A stretch of 64,000 nucleotides of DNA from contig CAVWJW010000008.1 of the NCBI GenBank assembly GCA_963755335.1, positions 186,001 to 250,000 on the forward strand. The letters run 5' to 3'. The first letter of the stretch is position 1. Every line of letters starts with the position of its first letter. The stretch comes from UBA10649 sp963755335 (lineage in GTDB: Bacteria; Actinomycetota; Actinomycetes; S36-B12). Of the stretch, positions 17,856 to 27,465 are shown one piece after another. The notes under the pieces were generated by a model, which was given only the letters and a program-made list of their open reading frames with translations, did not search any database and was not told the DNA's origin. Made by a program: the position numbers and the translations under genes.

Positions 17856-19386
17856 CTAGACCAGTCCTGCCCGCCGCGCGGTGCGGCGCGCGCGTGGCCA
17901 GAGGTCGGCGAAACGCAGGCGGTCGCGAATCTCCTCATCGGTCTCGTACTCGTGCAGCAGGCCGAGCGACAGCCCCGTGGTGCCGTCGACGTCGGCATGC
18001 CCGGCGACTTCGCGGATGATGCCCTGGGCCACATGGGCGTCCTGGTGGTCGCCGAGGAGGTCCGTGACGAGGGCCAGGTCGTCGGCCATGGCCACCATGC
18101 GCTTGCCGAAGATCCCGGCGACGGACTCGGCCGCGTAGCGCGCCCGCTTCGCCTTGATCCGCGCTTCGTGCCAGGTGACGCTGGGGCCGTCGAGTTCGAG
18201 CCCGGCGATCGACCGGGACAGTCGTCGCCAGGTGCGGGCCACGAGTGGCAGGAGGACGTCCTCGCAACGGCCGAACGCCTCGTCGGTGACGGGTGGGTCG
18301 ATGGCCATGGACATGAGGTCGTCGACGAGGAGCTGGTGACGGTCGCTGCGCAGGGCGGCGATGGCGCTGGAGCGAGCGGACGCGAGGCGTCTCGTGAGGA
18401 CCGCGTCGAGCGCGGTGCGGGCCCGCTCACGGTCGAGCGGATCGTCCAGGGCGGCGGCGTGCGCATCGAGCCGCTCGATCATGACCTCGGTGTCGCGGAC
18501 CGCCCCGAGCTCGCTGGCGAGCCACTTCAGCTCCTCGCGGACGGCGCTGGCCACCTCGGCGTCGAGGAGCGGAGCGAACGTCGCGAGCGCACTGCGGATG
18601 CGTCGCGCGGACACGCGCATCTGGTGCACTGAGTCAGGCAGGTCGCGGCGGACCGCGACATCCGACATGAGCAGATGGCGCACATGCTGGGCGAGCACGG
18701 AACGGATCGCGTCGACCGCGAGGCCGTTCGGCCCGGGCAGGGGTACCGGCGGCACGTCCGACGGTTCTTGCGTACGCGGGCCGAGGGCACTGGCGGCCTT
18801 GCTCACCGAGCTCGGCTCGGCGCCGGCGGCCACGAGGGCCTCGACGGCCCGGTCGAGCATCTCCAGGGCGGCGGCGTCGTCGGCATCGAGGCACTCGATC
18901 TCGAGCTCGCGGAAGACGCTCACGACCACGCCGTCCCTCAGCACGGACACGGTGTCGTCGACGAGCTCGAGGCGCTCGATCCCGTCACCGTCGAACATGC
19001 GGGACGGTGAACGTCGGGTGGACAAGCGTGACCAGCGGGATCAGGGACTGCTCGCGCAGCAGCGGGGCGATCACGCCCACGAACCCGGCCGGCACCGATC
19101 CGATCTGCCCGGCGTCGAGAGGCAGGCGCATCTCGTCGCGCGCCGATCCGTCCATGCCCTTGACCGGCAGCTTCATGTGCCAGCCCTCGTCGTGACCGCC
19201 GACGCGGCGGCGCAGGGTGATGCCCCAGCGGAACAGGGACAGGGTGGGGGTGTCGTGATAGACGGCGTCGAGGGTGAACGGCTCGTCGGTCTCGATCCGC
19301 GTGGCGACGCCCAGCTCGACGAGGTCAGGCAGGTCGAACATCCCGTGGACCCGGAGCTTGCGCTCCACCTCACGGTGCGTGGTCAT
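17856..19386 (-). CDS. CYTH-CHAD polyphosphate-associated protein (one frame break)
   Basis: The first about 130 residues are a CYTH triphosphate-tunnel domain opening with the EVERKLRV signature; the rest is a CHAD domain of conserved histidines and basic helices (HQMRVSARRIRSAL, WHEARIKAKRARYAAE). CYTH domains hydrolyse or bind triphosphates and CHAD domains bind polyphosphate, so a role in polyphosphate handling together with the adjacent ppk1 is likely. One extra base near 19022 splits the two parts; without it LVTLVTRRSP reads through and the gene is 510 codons. The ATG at 19386 lies five bases after the ppk1 stop. Confidence 0.85.
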
Positions 19387-19391
19387 GCCTG

Positions 19392-21551
19392 TCACGGCGC
19401 GAAGCCCCGCTTCCGCTTGATCTCGATGAGCGACTCCTGATAGTCCCGCAGGCGAGTGCCGTCGGCTGCGACGAGCCGGCGCACCCATGTGCCGTCGGCC
19501 TCGAGGTCCCAGGCCGCCGTCAGGGGATCGAAGGCGAAGTCGAAGAGGCGGTCGATGTCGTCGACCTCCTCGGGCTCGACGAGGCTGACGAGGGTCTCGA
19601 CGCGGCGATCGAGGTTGCGATGCATGAGGTCCGCGGACCCGATCCACACCTCCTGGTTGCCGCCATTGCTGAAGCAGTAGGCGCGCGAGTGCTCGAGGAA
19701 GCGACCCAGGATGCTGACGACGCGGATGTTCTCGCTCATCCCCGGCACGCCCGGGCGAACGGCGCAGATGCCACGGACCCAGATGTCGACCGGCACGCCG
19801 GCCCGCGAGGCGCGGTACAGCCCGTCGATGATGCCCTCGTCGACGATGGAGTTGCACTTGAAGCGGATCCGACTCGGCAGGCCGTTCTCGTGGTTGGTGA
19901 TCTCGCGCTCGATGCGCTCGACCAGGCCGGTGCGCACCGAGTGCGGCGCCACGAGGAAGCGTTCGTAGTCGGTGTTCATCGAGTAGCCGGACAGCACGTT
20001 GAACAGGTTCGAGACGTCCTCGCCGACCGCCGGATCGCAGGTCAGCAGGCCGAAGTCCTCGTACAGCCGGGCGGTCTTGGGGTGGTAGTTGCCCGTGCCG
20101 ATGTGGCAGTACCGACGCAGCTGGTCGCCGTCCTCGCGGACGACCATCGAGAGCTTGCTGTGCGTCTTGAGGCCGACCAGGCCGTAGACGACATGGACGC
20201 CGGACTCCTCGAGCTTGCGCGCCCACTCGATGTTGTTCTGCTCGTCGAAGCGGGCCTTGATCTCGACGAGGGCGAGCACCTGCTTGCCGGCCTGCGCCGC
20301 GTCGATGAGGGCGTCGACGATCGGGGAGTCGCCCGACGTGCGGTAGAGGGTCTGCTTGATGGCCAGCACGTTGGGATCCCGGGCGGCCTGCTCCAGGAAC
20401 AGCTGGACGCTGGTGGAGAAGGAGTCGTACGGGTGGTGCAGGAGGATGTCGCGCTCGCGAACCATCGCGAGCACGTCGGGTGCCGAGGCCGTCTCGACCT
20501 CGCTGAGCTGGGTCGAGGTCTTCCCGACGAACCGACGCTGCTTGAGGTCGTCGCGATCGAGCCCGTACAAGGTCCACAGGCCCGTGAGGTCGAGCGGCCC
20601 GGGCAGGCGGAACACCTCGAGCTCGTTGACCCCCAGCTCGCTGATCAGCAGTTCGAGGACGTGCGGGTCGATCGACTCCTCGACCTCGAGGCGCACGGGA
20701 GGGCCGAAGCGTCGCCGCATGAGCTCGCGCTCGAGCGCCTGCAGCAGGTTCTCGGCGTCGTCCTCCTCGACCTCGACATCCTCGTTCCGGGTGACGCGGA
20801 ACGTGTGCGTCTGGAGGATCTCCATGCCGGGGAACAGCGTGTGCAGGTGTGCGGCGATGACGTCCTCGAGCGGCACGAAGCGGGCCGGGCCGACCTCGAC
20901 GAAGCGCGGCAGCAGCGGCGGCACCTTGACGCGGGCGAACAGCTCGGTGCCGGTGACCGGATTGCGAACGACGACGGCGAGGTTGAGGGACAGCCCGCTG
21001 ATGTAGGGGAAGGGGTGCGAGGGATCGACGGCCAGCGGCGTGAGAACCGGGAACACCTTGGCGTCGAAGAAGAGCTCGATCTCGGCCTTCTCGTTGGGGG
21101 TCAGCTCGTCCCAGCGGAGCAGCTGGATCCCGGTGGCCTCGAGCTCGGGCAGCAGCTGGTGCCGGAACAGGTCGGCCTGCTCGCGCTGGAGCTCGTACGC
21201 GTTCTGCCAGATGTTGTCGAGGACCTCGCGAGGGGTGTATCCGCTGGCGGCACGGACGGCGATGCCCGTCGCGATACGGCGCTTGAGGCCGGCCACCCGG
21301 ACCATGAAGAACTCGTCGAGGTTGCTGGCGAAGATCGCGACGAACTTGGCGCGGTCGAGCAGGGGCAGCTCCTCGTCCTCAGCGAGCTCGAGGACGCGAC
21401 GGTTGAAGGCGAGCCAGGAGAGCTCGCGGTCGAGGAACCGGTCCTTGGGCAGGGGGGCGTCGGGGGTCTGAGTCGGGGCGGGCGGCGGGGTGTCGGAAGG
21501 CGTACGAACCCCCGCACCCGCCACGTCAGCCGAGGACGTAGGCGTGCTCAC
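19392..21551 (-). CDS. ppk1: Polyphosphate kinase 1
   Basis: A complete 719-residue polyphosphate kinase that reversibly polymerises the terminal phosphate of ATP into polyphosphate. The N-terminal domain opens with FLDRELSWLAFN. The autophosphorylated histidine is in GLKTHSKLS, and a second conserved block reads CHIGTGNYHPKTARLYEDFG. The C-terminal phospholipase-D-like domain includes NGGNQEVWIGSADLMHRNLD. The GTG start overlaps the mshD stop by four bases, so the two are translationally coupled. A Pro/Thr-rich tail precedes the folded part. Neighbours (CYTH-CHAD, Nudix) fit phosphate metabolism. Confidence 0.95.
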   Translation of the reverse strand: MSTPTSSADVAGAGVRTPSDTPPPAPTQTPDAPLPKDRFLDRELSWLAFNRRVLELAEDEELPLLDRAKFVAIFASNLDEFFMVRVAGLKRRIATGIAVRAASGYTPREVLDNIWQNAYELQREQADLFRHQLLPELEATGIQLLRWDELTPNEKAEIELFFDAKVFPVLTPLAVDPSHPFPYISGLSLNLAVVVRNPVTGTELFARVKVPPLLPRFVEVGPARFVPLEDVIAAHLHTLFPGMEILQTHTFRVTRNEDVEVEEDDAENLLQALERELMRRRFGPPVRLEVEESIDPHVLELLISELGVNELEVFRLPGPLDLTGLWTLYGLDRDDLKQRRFVGKTSTQLSEVETASAPDVLAMVRERDILLHHPYDSFSTSVQLFLEQAARDPNVLAIKQTLYRTSGDSPIVDALIDAAQAGKQVLALVEIKARFDEQNNIEWARKLEESGVHVVYGLVGLKTHSKLSMVVREDGDQLRRYCHIGTGNYHPKTARLYEDFGLLTCDPAVGEDVSNLFNVLSGYSMNTDYERFLVAPHSVRTGLVERIEREITNHENGLPSRIRFKCNSIVDEGIIDGLYRASRAGVPVDIWVRGICAVRPGVPGMSENIRVVSILGRFLEHSRAYCFSNGGNQEVWIGSADLMHRNLDRRVETLVSLVEPEEVDDIDRLFDFAFDPLTAAWDLEADGTWVRRLVAADGTRLRDYQESLIEIKRKRGFAP

Positions 21552-22507
21552 CGGTTGATCGTCCCATAGTCGGTGCCTGCCCGTCGGAACAGCACGTCGG
21601 TGTCCCACCGGGAGAACCCGAGTCCCTCGTACAGGGAGATCGCCGCCGTGTTCGTGTCGTCGACGTAGAGCATCGCCTGGCTCAGGTCGAGGGACCGCAG
21701 GTGGTGCAGCCCGGCCAGCGTGAGGGCCCGGCCGAGGCCGGTGCCCCGTCGGGACGGGTCGACGCCGACCACGTAGACCTCGCCGATGGGCTGGTGGTGA
21801 TGCTGCTGGTCGCGGCCGAGACGGCCGTGGACCTTCGTCCAGTGGAAGCCGACGAGGTCGTGGCCGTCCCACGCCATGAGGAAGCCGTCGGCCGAGAACC
21901 AGGGCTCGCCGAGTCGGCGCTGCAGATCCTCCAACGTCCAGGTGCCCTGGTCCGGGAGGCTGACGAAGGCCCGGGAGTTGAGGTCGAGCCAGGCCGCCTC
22001 GTCGTGGCCCACCTCGAACGGTCGCACCTCGATGCGGGGTGGGAACTGCGGCTTCGGCAGCGGGGCGTACAGCGAGCGGCGCATCTGCCACAGGACCCGG
22101 GCCTGGATGAAGCCCAGGCCGGTGGCCAGTTCGCGGGCACCGGCCTGCTCGCCGTGGGCCCACAGCCGCAGCCGACCGTCCGGCGACAGCGCGATGAGCT
22201 CCTCGACGAGCCGACGACCCAGGCCCAGCCGCCGCTGCTCGGGATCGACCGCCAGCTCGGCGCTGGGTCCGTCGACCGGGTCGGTCACGTCGAGATGGGC
22301 GTATCCGCGCACGCGACCCGACGAATCGGTCGCGACGAGGTGCTGTCCGTGCGGATCGCCGCCCTCCTTGAGGTGCAGCCACACGTGCTCGGATACCGGC
22401 CGCATGCCGTCGTACTCGGTGACCCGCTCGATGAGCGCGCTGACCGCGTCGATGGTGCTGTCGTCGAGCCGGGCCTGAACGGACAGTCGCACGTCAGCGG
22501 TCGTCAC
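21548..22507 (-). CDS. mshD: Mycothiol synthase (double GNAT acetyltransferase)
   Basis: A 319-residue protein with two GNAT domains. The acetyl-CoA P-loop of the first is in EQRRLGLGRRLVEE near residue 90 and of the second in PSRRGTGLGRALTLAG near residue 250, followed by the LGFSRWDTDVLF ending typical of MshD. It acetylates Cys-GlcN-Ins in the last step of mycothiol synthesis. The presence of mshA at 32.8-34.1 kb confirms that the organism makes mycothiol. It sits between a response-regulator gene and ppk1. Confidence 0.9.
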   Translation of the reverse strand: MTTADVRLSVQARLDDSTIDAVSALIERVTEYDGMRPVSEHVWLHLKEGGDPHGQHLVATDSSGRVRGYAHLDVTDPVDGPSAELAVDPEQRRLGLGRRLVEELIALSPDGRLRLWAHGEQAGARELATGLGFIQARVLWQMRRSLYAPLPKPQFPPRIEVRPFEVGHDEAAWLDLNSRAFVSLPDQGTWTLEDLQRRLGEPWFSADGFLMAWDGHDLVGFHWTKVHGRLGRDQQHHHQPIGEVYVVGVDPSRRGTGLGRALTLAGLHHLRSLDLSQAMLYVDDTNTAAISLYEGLGFSRWDTDVLFRRAGTDYGTINR

Positions 22508-22523
22508 CGGAGGAACGACCGGC

Positions 22524-23262
22524 TCAGGCGAGCAGCGAGGCCTCGTCGTCCGCGGTCAGCGTGGCGCGCGTGGCGTCATCGGTGCCCTCGGGGACGAAGC
22601 GGTAGCCCACGTTGCGGACCGTGCCGATGAGACCCTCGTGCTCGGTGCCCAGCTTGGCCCGGAGTCGACGCACATGGACGTCGACCGTGCGGGTGCCGCC
22701 GAAGTAGTCGTACCCCCACACCTCCTGCAGCAGCACGGCGCGGGTGAACACGCGCCCGGGGTGCTGAGCGAGGAACTTCAGGAGCTCGAACTCCTTGAAG
22801 GTGAGGTCAAGGGTCCGCGACCGCGCAGCTTGGCCGTGTAGGTGCCCTCGTCGATGTGCAGCTCGCCGCTGCGGATCTCCTCGGGAAGGTCGTTGGGCAG
22901 CCCCGGTGGCGTCGGCCAGCCGGGACACGGCCAGGCGCAGTCGCGCCTCGACCTCGGCGGGCGAGGTGGTGTCGACGAGGACGTCGTCCATGCCCCAGTC
23001 CCACTGGATCGCGGCAAGGCCGCCCTCGGTCGTGACCAGAAGCAGGGGCACGTCGACGCCGGTCTGGCGCAGGAGACGGGTCAGTCCGCGGACGGCGGGC
23101 AGGTCGCGGCGGCCGTCGACGAGAAGGGCGTCGCACGAGGGGGCATTGAGCAGGGCGGTGGGCTCGGCGGGCATCGTGCGCACGTGGTGAGCCAGCAGGC
23201 CCAGCGCCGGAAGCACCTCGGCGGACGGCTCCATGGCGCGAGTCAGAAGGATCAAGTCGCAT
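22524..23262 (-). CDS. GlnR-type winged-helix response regulator (three frame breaks)
   Basis: The C-terminal OmpR/PhoB winged helix is clear: LDLTFKEFELLKFLAQHPGR, then RTVDVHVRRLRAKLG and GTVRNVGYRFV. The N-terminal half is receiver-like but degenerate (VPLLLVTTEGG, no obvious phospho-aspartate block), as in GlnR-type atypical regulators. The ATG at 23262 has a perfect GGGAGGAG ribosome site. An extra base within the first codons, another near 22905 (ATG-LPND) and a two-base insertion or one-base loss near 22815 must be corrected. It heads the mshD-ppk1 operon and may control it. Whether it governs nitrogen genes, as GlnR does, cannot be told. Confidence 0.75.
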
Positions 23263-23365
23263 GCGGTCTCCTCCCGTTCGCCTGGGCTGTCCGGCTGGGG
23301 GCAAGGGTACGGCACGCGCTGTTAGCCTGCCCAAGTCCCCGCAGTCGGCGAGGAGGATCGAGGTC

Positions 23366-24174
23366 ATGGTCGCCCCGCATGAGGCACTCGAGCACACCCT
23401 GAACACAGCCGACGGGCTCGACATCAGCGCCGTCCACCTGGTGGGAGCCGCAACCGGCCTCTGCTTCGTCGTGGTGCACGGATTCACGGGCAACTGGCGT
23501 GAGGAACGGGTCCAGAAGGTCGTCAGACGAGCTCGTCGGCTTCGGCTCCGTGGTCGCCATCGACATGCGTGGCCACGGCCGATCAGGAGGAGTGACCACG
23601 CTGGGCGACTTCGAGGTGCTCGACGTCGCGGCCGCGGTCGACTGGGCGCGAGACCTGGGCTACGCCACCGTCGTCTCGGTGGGCTTCTCCTTGGGCGGCG
23701 CGGTCGTGCTGCGCGAGGGCGGCCTGGCTGCAACGGCCGGGCTGCCGGCAGGTGCGACCGGCGGCCGGGTCGACGGTGTCGTCGCGGTCAGCGCGCCGGC
23801 CTTCTGGTACTACAAGGGCACGAAGGTCACCCGATTCGTCCATCTCCTGGTCGAGACCCGATGGGGCCGCGCGGTCATGAAGCTCGGTGGCACCCGCATC
23901 ACCGACCACGACTGGGTCGAGCCCTACCCGGCGGCACCGTTCGAGGCGGCAGCCCTGCTCGGACGTGCCGCTCCTGATCGTGCACGGCGACGTCGACCGC
24001 TACTTCCCGATCGAGCATCCCCAGGCCATCCAGAGGTCGGCCGAGGCGGCCGGCGTCCGGACGGATCTGTGGCTGGAGCACGGCTTCGGGCACGCGGAGA
24101 CCGCAGTCTCGACGGAGATCCTCGAGCGCATCGGCGCATGGGCGCGGGAATGTCGCCCCCATGGGCGGGGTTGA
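23366..24174 (+). CDS. Alpha/beta hydrolase (two frame breaks)
   Basis: Three frames join into a 268-residue hydrolase. The oxyanion strand reads FVVVHGFTGNW, the nucleophile elbow is VGFSLGGAVV (serine near residue 110), the acid residue lies in LLIVHGDVDRYFP, and the catalytic histidine is in EHGFGHAE near the end. One extra base near 23521 and one near 23963 break the frame; removal leaves 269 codons. The ATG has an AGGAGG ribosome site 10 bases upstream. It is divergent from the response-regulator operon. Substrate unknown; esterase or lipase-like activity is likely. Confidence 0.8.
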
Positions 24175-24182
24175 GCGCAGGT

Positions 24183-24695
24183 ATGGCTGGGGTCTGGATC
24201 GTCATCGGGGTACTTCTCGCAGCCACGGCCTTCGGGATCTGGAACAAGCGCACGTCCGGTCGCATCAAGGAGAGTGCCGTGGCCACCACCGGGATCACTC
24301 CCGCGAGCGAGAGCGATCCGCTCGCCGACATCGAGTCCGACTCCGTCGAAGCGCCGACCACCGCCCTGACCTCGGTCCTCGACGGACGGCTCGGGGAGCG
24401 GGCCACCGTCGTGCAGTTCTCCAGCGCCTTCTGCCAGCCGTGCCGCGCGACCCGCCGCATCCTCGAGGAGGTCACGACGATGGTGCCCGGGGTCGCGCAC
24501 GTGGAGATCGACGCCGAGGACCACCTGGATCTCGTCCGTGAGCTCGATATCCGTCGTACGCCCACGGTGCTGTTCCTCGACGCCCGGGGGGTCCAGCGCA
24601 AGCATGCGAGCGGCCTGCCCCGCAAGGCCGACGTGATCGCCGCGCTCGGCGACATCATCCCCGGCTCGGCGGGCGACCCCGACTTCGCCATCTAG
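24183..24695 (+). CDS. Membrane-anchored thioredoxin-like protein
   Basis: A 170-residue protein with one N-terminal membrane helix (VWIVIGVLLAATAFGIW) and a thioredoxin fold. The active site is FCQPC within SSAFCQPCRATRR, and the cis-proline is in RRTPTVLF. A linker of about 45 residues separates the two. It starts eight bases after the hydrolase stop. The next gene encodes a DUF4395 membrane protein, a frequent partner of such thioredoxins in actinobacteria, suggesting a membrane thiol-redox pair. Confidence 0.8.
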   Translation: MAGVWIVIGVLLAATAFGIWNKRTSGRIKESAVATTGITPASESDPLADIESDSVEAPTTALTSVLDGRLGERATVVQFSSAFCQPCRATRRILEEVTTMVPGVAHVEIDAEDHLDLVRELDIRRTPTVLFLDARGVQRKHASGLPRKADVIAALGDIIPGSAGDPDFAI

Positions 24696-24806
24696 GGCGC
24701 CCGCCGACTGCAAGGGATGTGCAGGAACGATCCGTTCGTTGGTGCCGGACGGGGCCGCACTGCGCCCGGGTTGCCCCTTAGGCTCGCATCTTCGGAGGGA
24801 GGCGTC

Positions 24807-25290
24807 ATGAGTACACCGGTGTCGAAGTCCGCGTCCACCGACGCGGCGCTCGACTGCTCGCCGCGCATCAAGGTCGATCCGCGGGGCCCGCGCTTCGGCG
24901 CCGCCGTGACGACCGTGGTGCTGGCCGCCGCTCTCATCCTCAACGGGCACGCCGGTCGGCACGGCCCTGATCGCCTGGCAGACGCTGGTGTTCGCCCTCG
25001 GGGCCCTGGTGGGCCTGCAGGCTCAGCCGTACGGGATCTTCTTCCGCAAGGTCGTCAAGCCGCGTCTCGCCCCGCCCGCCGAGCTCGAGGACGCGGCGCC
25101 GCCTCGGTTCGCGCAGGCGGTGGGCCTGGCCTTCCTGGTCGTGGCGCTGATCGCCGCCCTTGCCGGTGCCACCATCGTGACCGCCGTGGCGGTCGCGTTC
25201 GCTCTGGCCGCCGCGTTCCTCAACGCGGTGTTCGCGTTCTGCCTCGGCTGCGAGATGTACCTGCTCGGACAGCGGCTCGCTCACCGCTAG
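24807..25290 (+). CDS. DUF4395 membrane protein (one frame break)
   Basis: About 160 residues once one base near 24957 is removed. The N-terminal motif DPRGPRFGAAVTT and the later QPYGIFFRKVVKPR are typical of DUF4395, and there are four hydrophobic helices with a C-terminal LGCEMYLL containing a cysteine. The ATG follows a GGAGGGAGG ribosome site. Adjacency to the thioredoxin-like gene suggests a shared thiol-disulfide role at the membrane, which is inference. Confidence 0.75.
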
Positions 25291-25305
25291 CCCGAGACGC
25301 GCGAG

Positions 25306-25311
25306 TACGCT
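25306..25311 (+). promoter_or_regulatory. -10 element, leaderless promoter of the 33-residue membrane protein gene
   Basis: TACGCT ends seven bases before the ATG at 25319. There is no ribosome site in between. Confidence 0.5.
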
Positions 25312-25318
25312 GCGGACC

Positions 25319-25420
25319 ATGGTTGAGGTTGGGTACACCGGGCTGCTGATCGTCGCCATGGCTGCGGCCGGCTGGTTCGCCTTCTATGTCGTCTTCAAGC
25401 TCTTCAAGGGGCAGGGATAG
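25319..25420 (+). CDS. 33-residue single-helix membrane protein
   Basis: A very short open frame encoding one hydrophobic helix (TGLLIVAMAAAGWFAFYVVF) followed by a basic tail ending KLFKGQG. It is supported by a TANNNT box seven bases before its ATG and by its stop directly abutting the GTG of the nitrobindin gene, so it would be the first cistron of the nitrobindin-Fur-YgfZ unit. I know no function. The membrane character and tight packing make it more than a chance frame. Confidence 0.55.
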   Translation: MVEVGYTGLLIVAMAAAGWFAFYVVFKLFKGQG

Positions 25421-25982
25421 GTGCTCGCACCAGACGGTTCGGGTGTCGAGGTTCCGGTTCCTCTCCGCCCGTGGTCGTGGCTCATCGGCCGATGGGTCGG
25501 CGTCGGCACCGGCCAGTACCCGACGATCGATGACTTCCGCTTCGGGCAGGAGGTGTCGTTCAGCACCGACGGCCGCCCGTTCCTGAGCTACTGGTCGCGT
25601 ACCTGGCTGCTCGACGATGACGGCAACCGCGTGCGCCCGCTGGCCTCCGAGACCGGCTTCTGGCGACCGAAGGACGACAACGCCGTCGAGGTCACCTTGG
25701 CGCATGCCAGCGGCTACGCCGAGATCTGGTACGGCACCCTCGAGGTCACCGACCTCCAGGACGCCACGATCACCGGCGCGCGAGCCGAACTCCGCACCGA
25801 CGTGGTCGCCCGGACCGCAGACGGCCAAGGACTACTCCGAGGGCCACCGGCTGTACGGCCTGGTCGAGGGCCGACTGCTCTGGACCTACGACATGCTGGC
25901 CATGGGCCAGCCGATGACGAACCACCTCGCGGCGACCCTGCAGCCCGCTGAGCGGATCGTCGATCCAGGAGCGTCCTCGTGA
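25421..25982 (+). CDS. Nitrobindin-family heme-binding beta-barrel protein (one frame break)
   Basis: About 186 residues after removing one base near 25825. The N-terminal signature IGRWVGVGTGQYPTI is diagnostic for nitrobindin/THAP4-type ten-stranded barrels, which bind ferric heme and react with NO or peroxynitrite. The C-terminal half (DYSEGHRLYGLVEGRLLWTY, LAAT) carries the region that supplies the heme ligand in the family. It starts directly at the stop of the small membrane gene and its stop overlaps the fur GTG by four bases. Confidence 0.8.
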
Positions 25983-26425
25983 CCGAGGACTGGGAGCGCC
26001 GCCTGCGCGACCACGGCTTCCGCATCACCCCGCAGCGGCAACTGGTGCTCGAGGCGGTCGAGCAGCTTCGTCATGGCACGCCTGACGAGATCCTCGTCGA
26101 GGTCCAGCGGACGGCGACCGGCGTGAACCTGTCCACCGTCTACCGGACCCTCGAGGTGCTCGAGGACGTCGGCCTGGTCACGCACGCGCACATCGGGCAC
26201 GGCCCGCCGACCTACCACGCAGTCGACGAGCACGTGCACATCCACCTGGTCTGCGACCGCTGCGGCAAGGTGCTGAGCGTTCCGGCGCACAGCGCCGAGG
26301 ACTTCGTCACGCGGCTCGAGTCCGAGTACGGCTTCCGCACCGACATCTCGCACGTGTCCGTGCACGGGCTGTGCGAGACCTGCCTGGCCCGGCCCCGAGA
26401 GATCGAGCCGGACGACGCGCTGTGA
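25979..26425 (+). CDS. Fur family metal/peroxide-responsive repressor
   Basis: A 148-residue Fur-family regulator. The N-terminal winged helix contains GFRITPQRQLVLEAV and STVYRTLEVLEDVGLV. The metal site regions are HVHIHLVCDRCGKV and the C-terminal CETC, giving two CxxC structural-zinc pairs, plus histidines for the sensing site. It is not possible to say from this whether it senses iron, zinc or peroxide. Overlap with the nitrobindin gene suggests it may regulate that operon in response to iron, heme or redox state. Confidence 0.85.
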   Translation: MTEDWERRLRDHGFRITPQRQLVLEAVEQLRHGTPDEILVEVQRTATGVNLSTVYRTLEVLEDVGLVTHAHIGHGPPTYHAVDEHVHIHLVCDRCGKVLSVPAHSAEDFVTRLESEYGFRTDISHVSVHGLCETCLARPREIEPDDAL

Positions 26426-26427
26426 CC

Positions 26428-27465
26428 ATGTCGGATGTTCCCGGCGCGGTTGCCCCGCCCGAGGGCAGCCCGGATCCGGGCGTCCCCTGGCACTACGGGG
26501 ATCCGCACCGCGAGCAGCGCGAGCTCGTCGCGGGCCGCGCGGCGGTTGACCTGTCGAACCGGGGCGTGGTCACGGTCACCGGCGTGGACCGGCTCACGTG
26601 GCTCAACGACCTCACGACGCAGCGGGTCGACGGCCTGCGGCCCGGCGAGTCTGCCCTGGCGCTGATCCTCAGCCCGCACGGTCACGTCGAGCACGAACTG
26701 CACCTCGTCGACGACGGCGCGACCTCCTGGATCATCACCGACCCGGGCCGGTCGACCGCCCTGGCTGACTACCTGCGATCCATGCAGTTCATGCTCCGGG
26801 TCGACGTCGCCGACGTCAGCGAGCGGTTCGCCGTCGTCTGGGAGCCGAGCACGGCACCTGATCCGCAGGCGCCCACCTGGGTCGAGCCCGTCGACTTCAC
26901 CGGCTCGGGGCACGTGATCGCCGGATCGGACCGAGGCGGTGACGCCTCCAAGTACGTGCCGTCCCGCCCCGGCCAGCTGCCTGGTCGGGAGGTCGTCGTC
27001 CCACGGGACGAGCTGGCCGCTCGCCTGGCTCAGTCCGCCGGGCGGTCGGGCACGTGGGCGCTCGAGGCGCTTCGGGTCGCGGCCGCGGTGCCGCGGATCG
27101 GCCTGGAGACCGACCACCGCACCCTGCCGCACGAGGTCGGCTGGATCGGGCCCGGCGTCCACCTCGCCAAGGGCTGCTACCGGGGCCAGGAGGCCGTGGC
27201 CCGGGTCCACAACCTCGGACATCCGCCTCGCCGCCTGGTCCTGCTCCACCTCGACGGCAGCGAGGAGCGATTCCCCGCCCACGGCGATGCCGTCGTCCTC
27301 GACGGCAACCAGGTCGGCTTCGTCGGCACCGCTGCGCGGCACTACGAGCTCGGTCCGATCGCCACGGCGGTGGTCAAGCGGACGGTTCCGCTCGACGCGG
27401 TGCTGACGGTACGCACCGCCGAGGGTGAGGTCGCCGGGGCGCAGGACGTCGTCGTCGTGCCCTGA
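26428..27465 (+). CDS. ygfZ: Folate-binding protein YgfZ/GcvT-like
   Basis: A 345-residue protein of the YgfZ family, which uses tetrahydrofolate and supports repair or assembly of Fe-S enzymes. The family motif KGCYRGQEAVARVHNLG with its conserved cysteine is present near residue 250. The N-terminal half resembles the glycine-cleavage T-protein (VTVTGVDRLTWLNDLTTQRV). It starts two bases after the fur stop. The last 92 bases overlap the open frame of the convergent dtd gene. Confidence 0.85.
   Translation: MSDVPGAVAPPEGSPDPGVPWHYGDPHREQRELVAGRAAVDLSNRGVVTVTGVDRLTWLNDLTTQRVDGLRPGESALALILSPHGHVEHELHLVDDGATSWIITDPGRSTALADYLRSMQFMLRVDVADVSERFAVVWEPSTAPDPQAPTWVEPVDFTGSGHVIAGSDRGGDASKYVPSRPGQLPGREVVVPRDELAARLAQSAGRSGTWALEALRVAAAVPRIGLETDHRTLPHEVGWIGPGVHLAKGCYRGQEAVARVHNLGHPPRRLVLLHLDGSEERFPAHGDAVVLDGNQVGFVGTAARHYELGPIATAVVKRTVPLDAVLTVRTAEGEVAGAQDVVVVP

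Noticed and set aside
19620..21569. Long open frame antisense to ppk1, about 650 codons
   Set aside because: In high-GC DNA the antisense frame of a real gene often lacks stops. Its translation is Asp/Glu/Val-rich without any fold motif, while the opposite strand encodes a full polyphosphate kinase.
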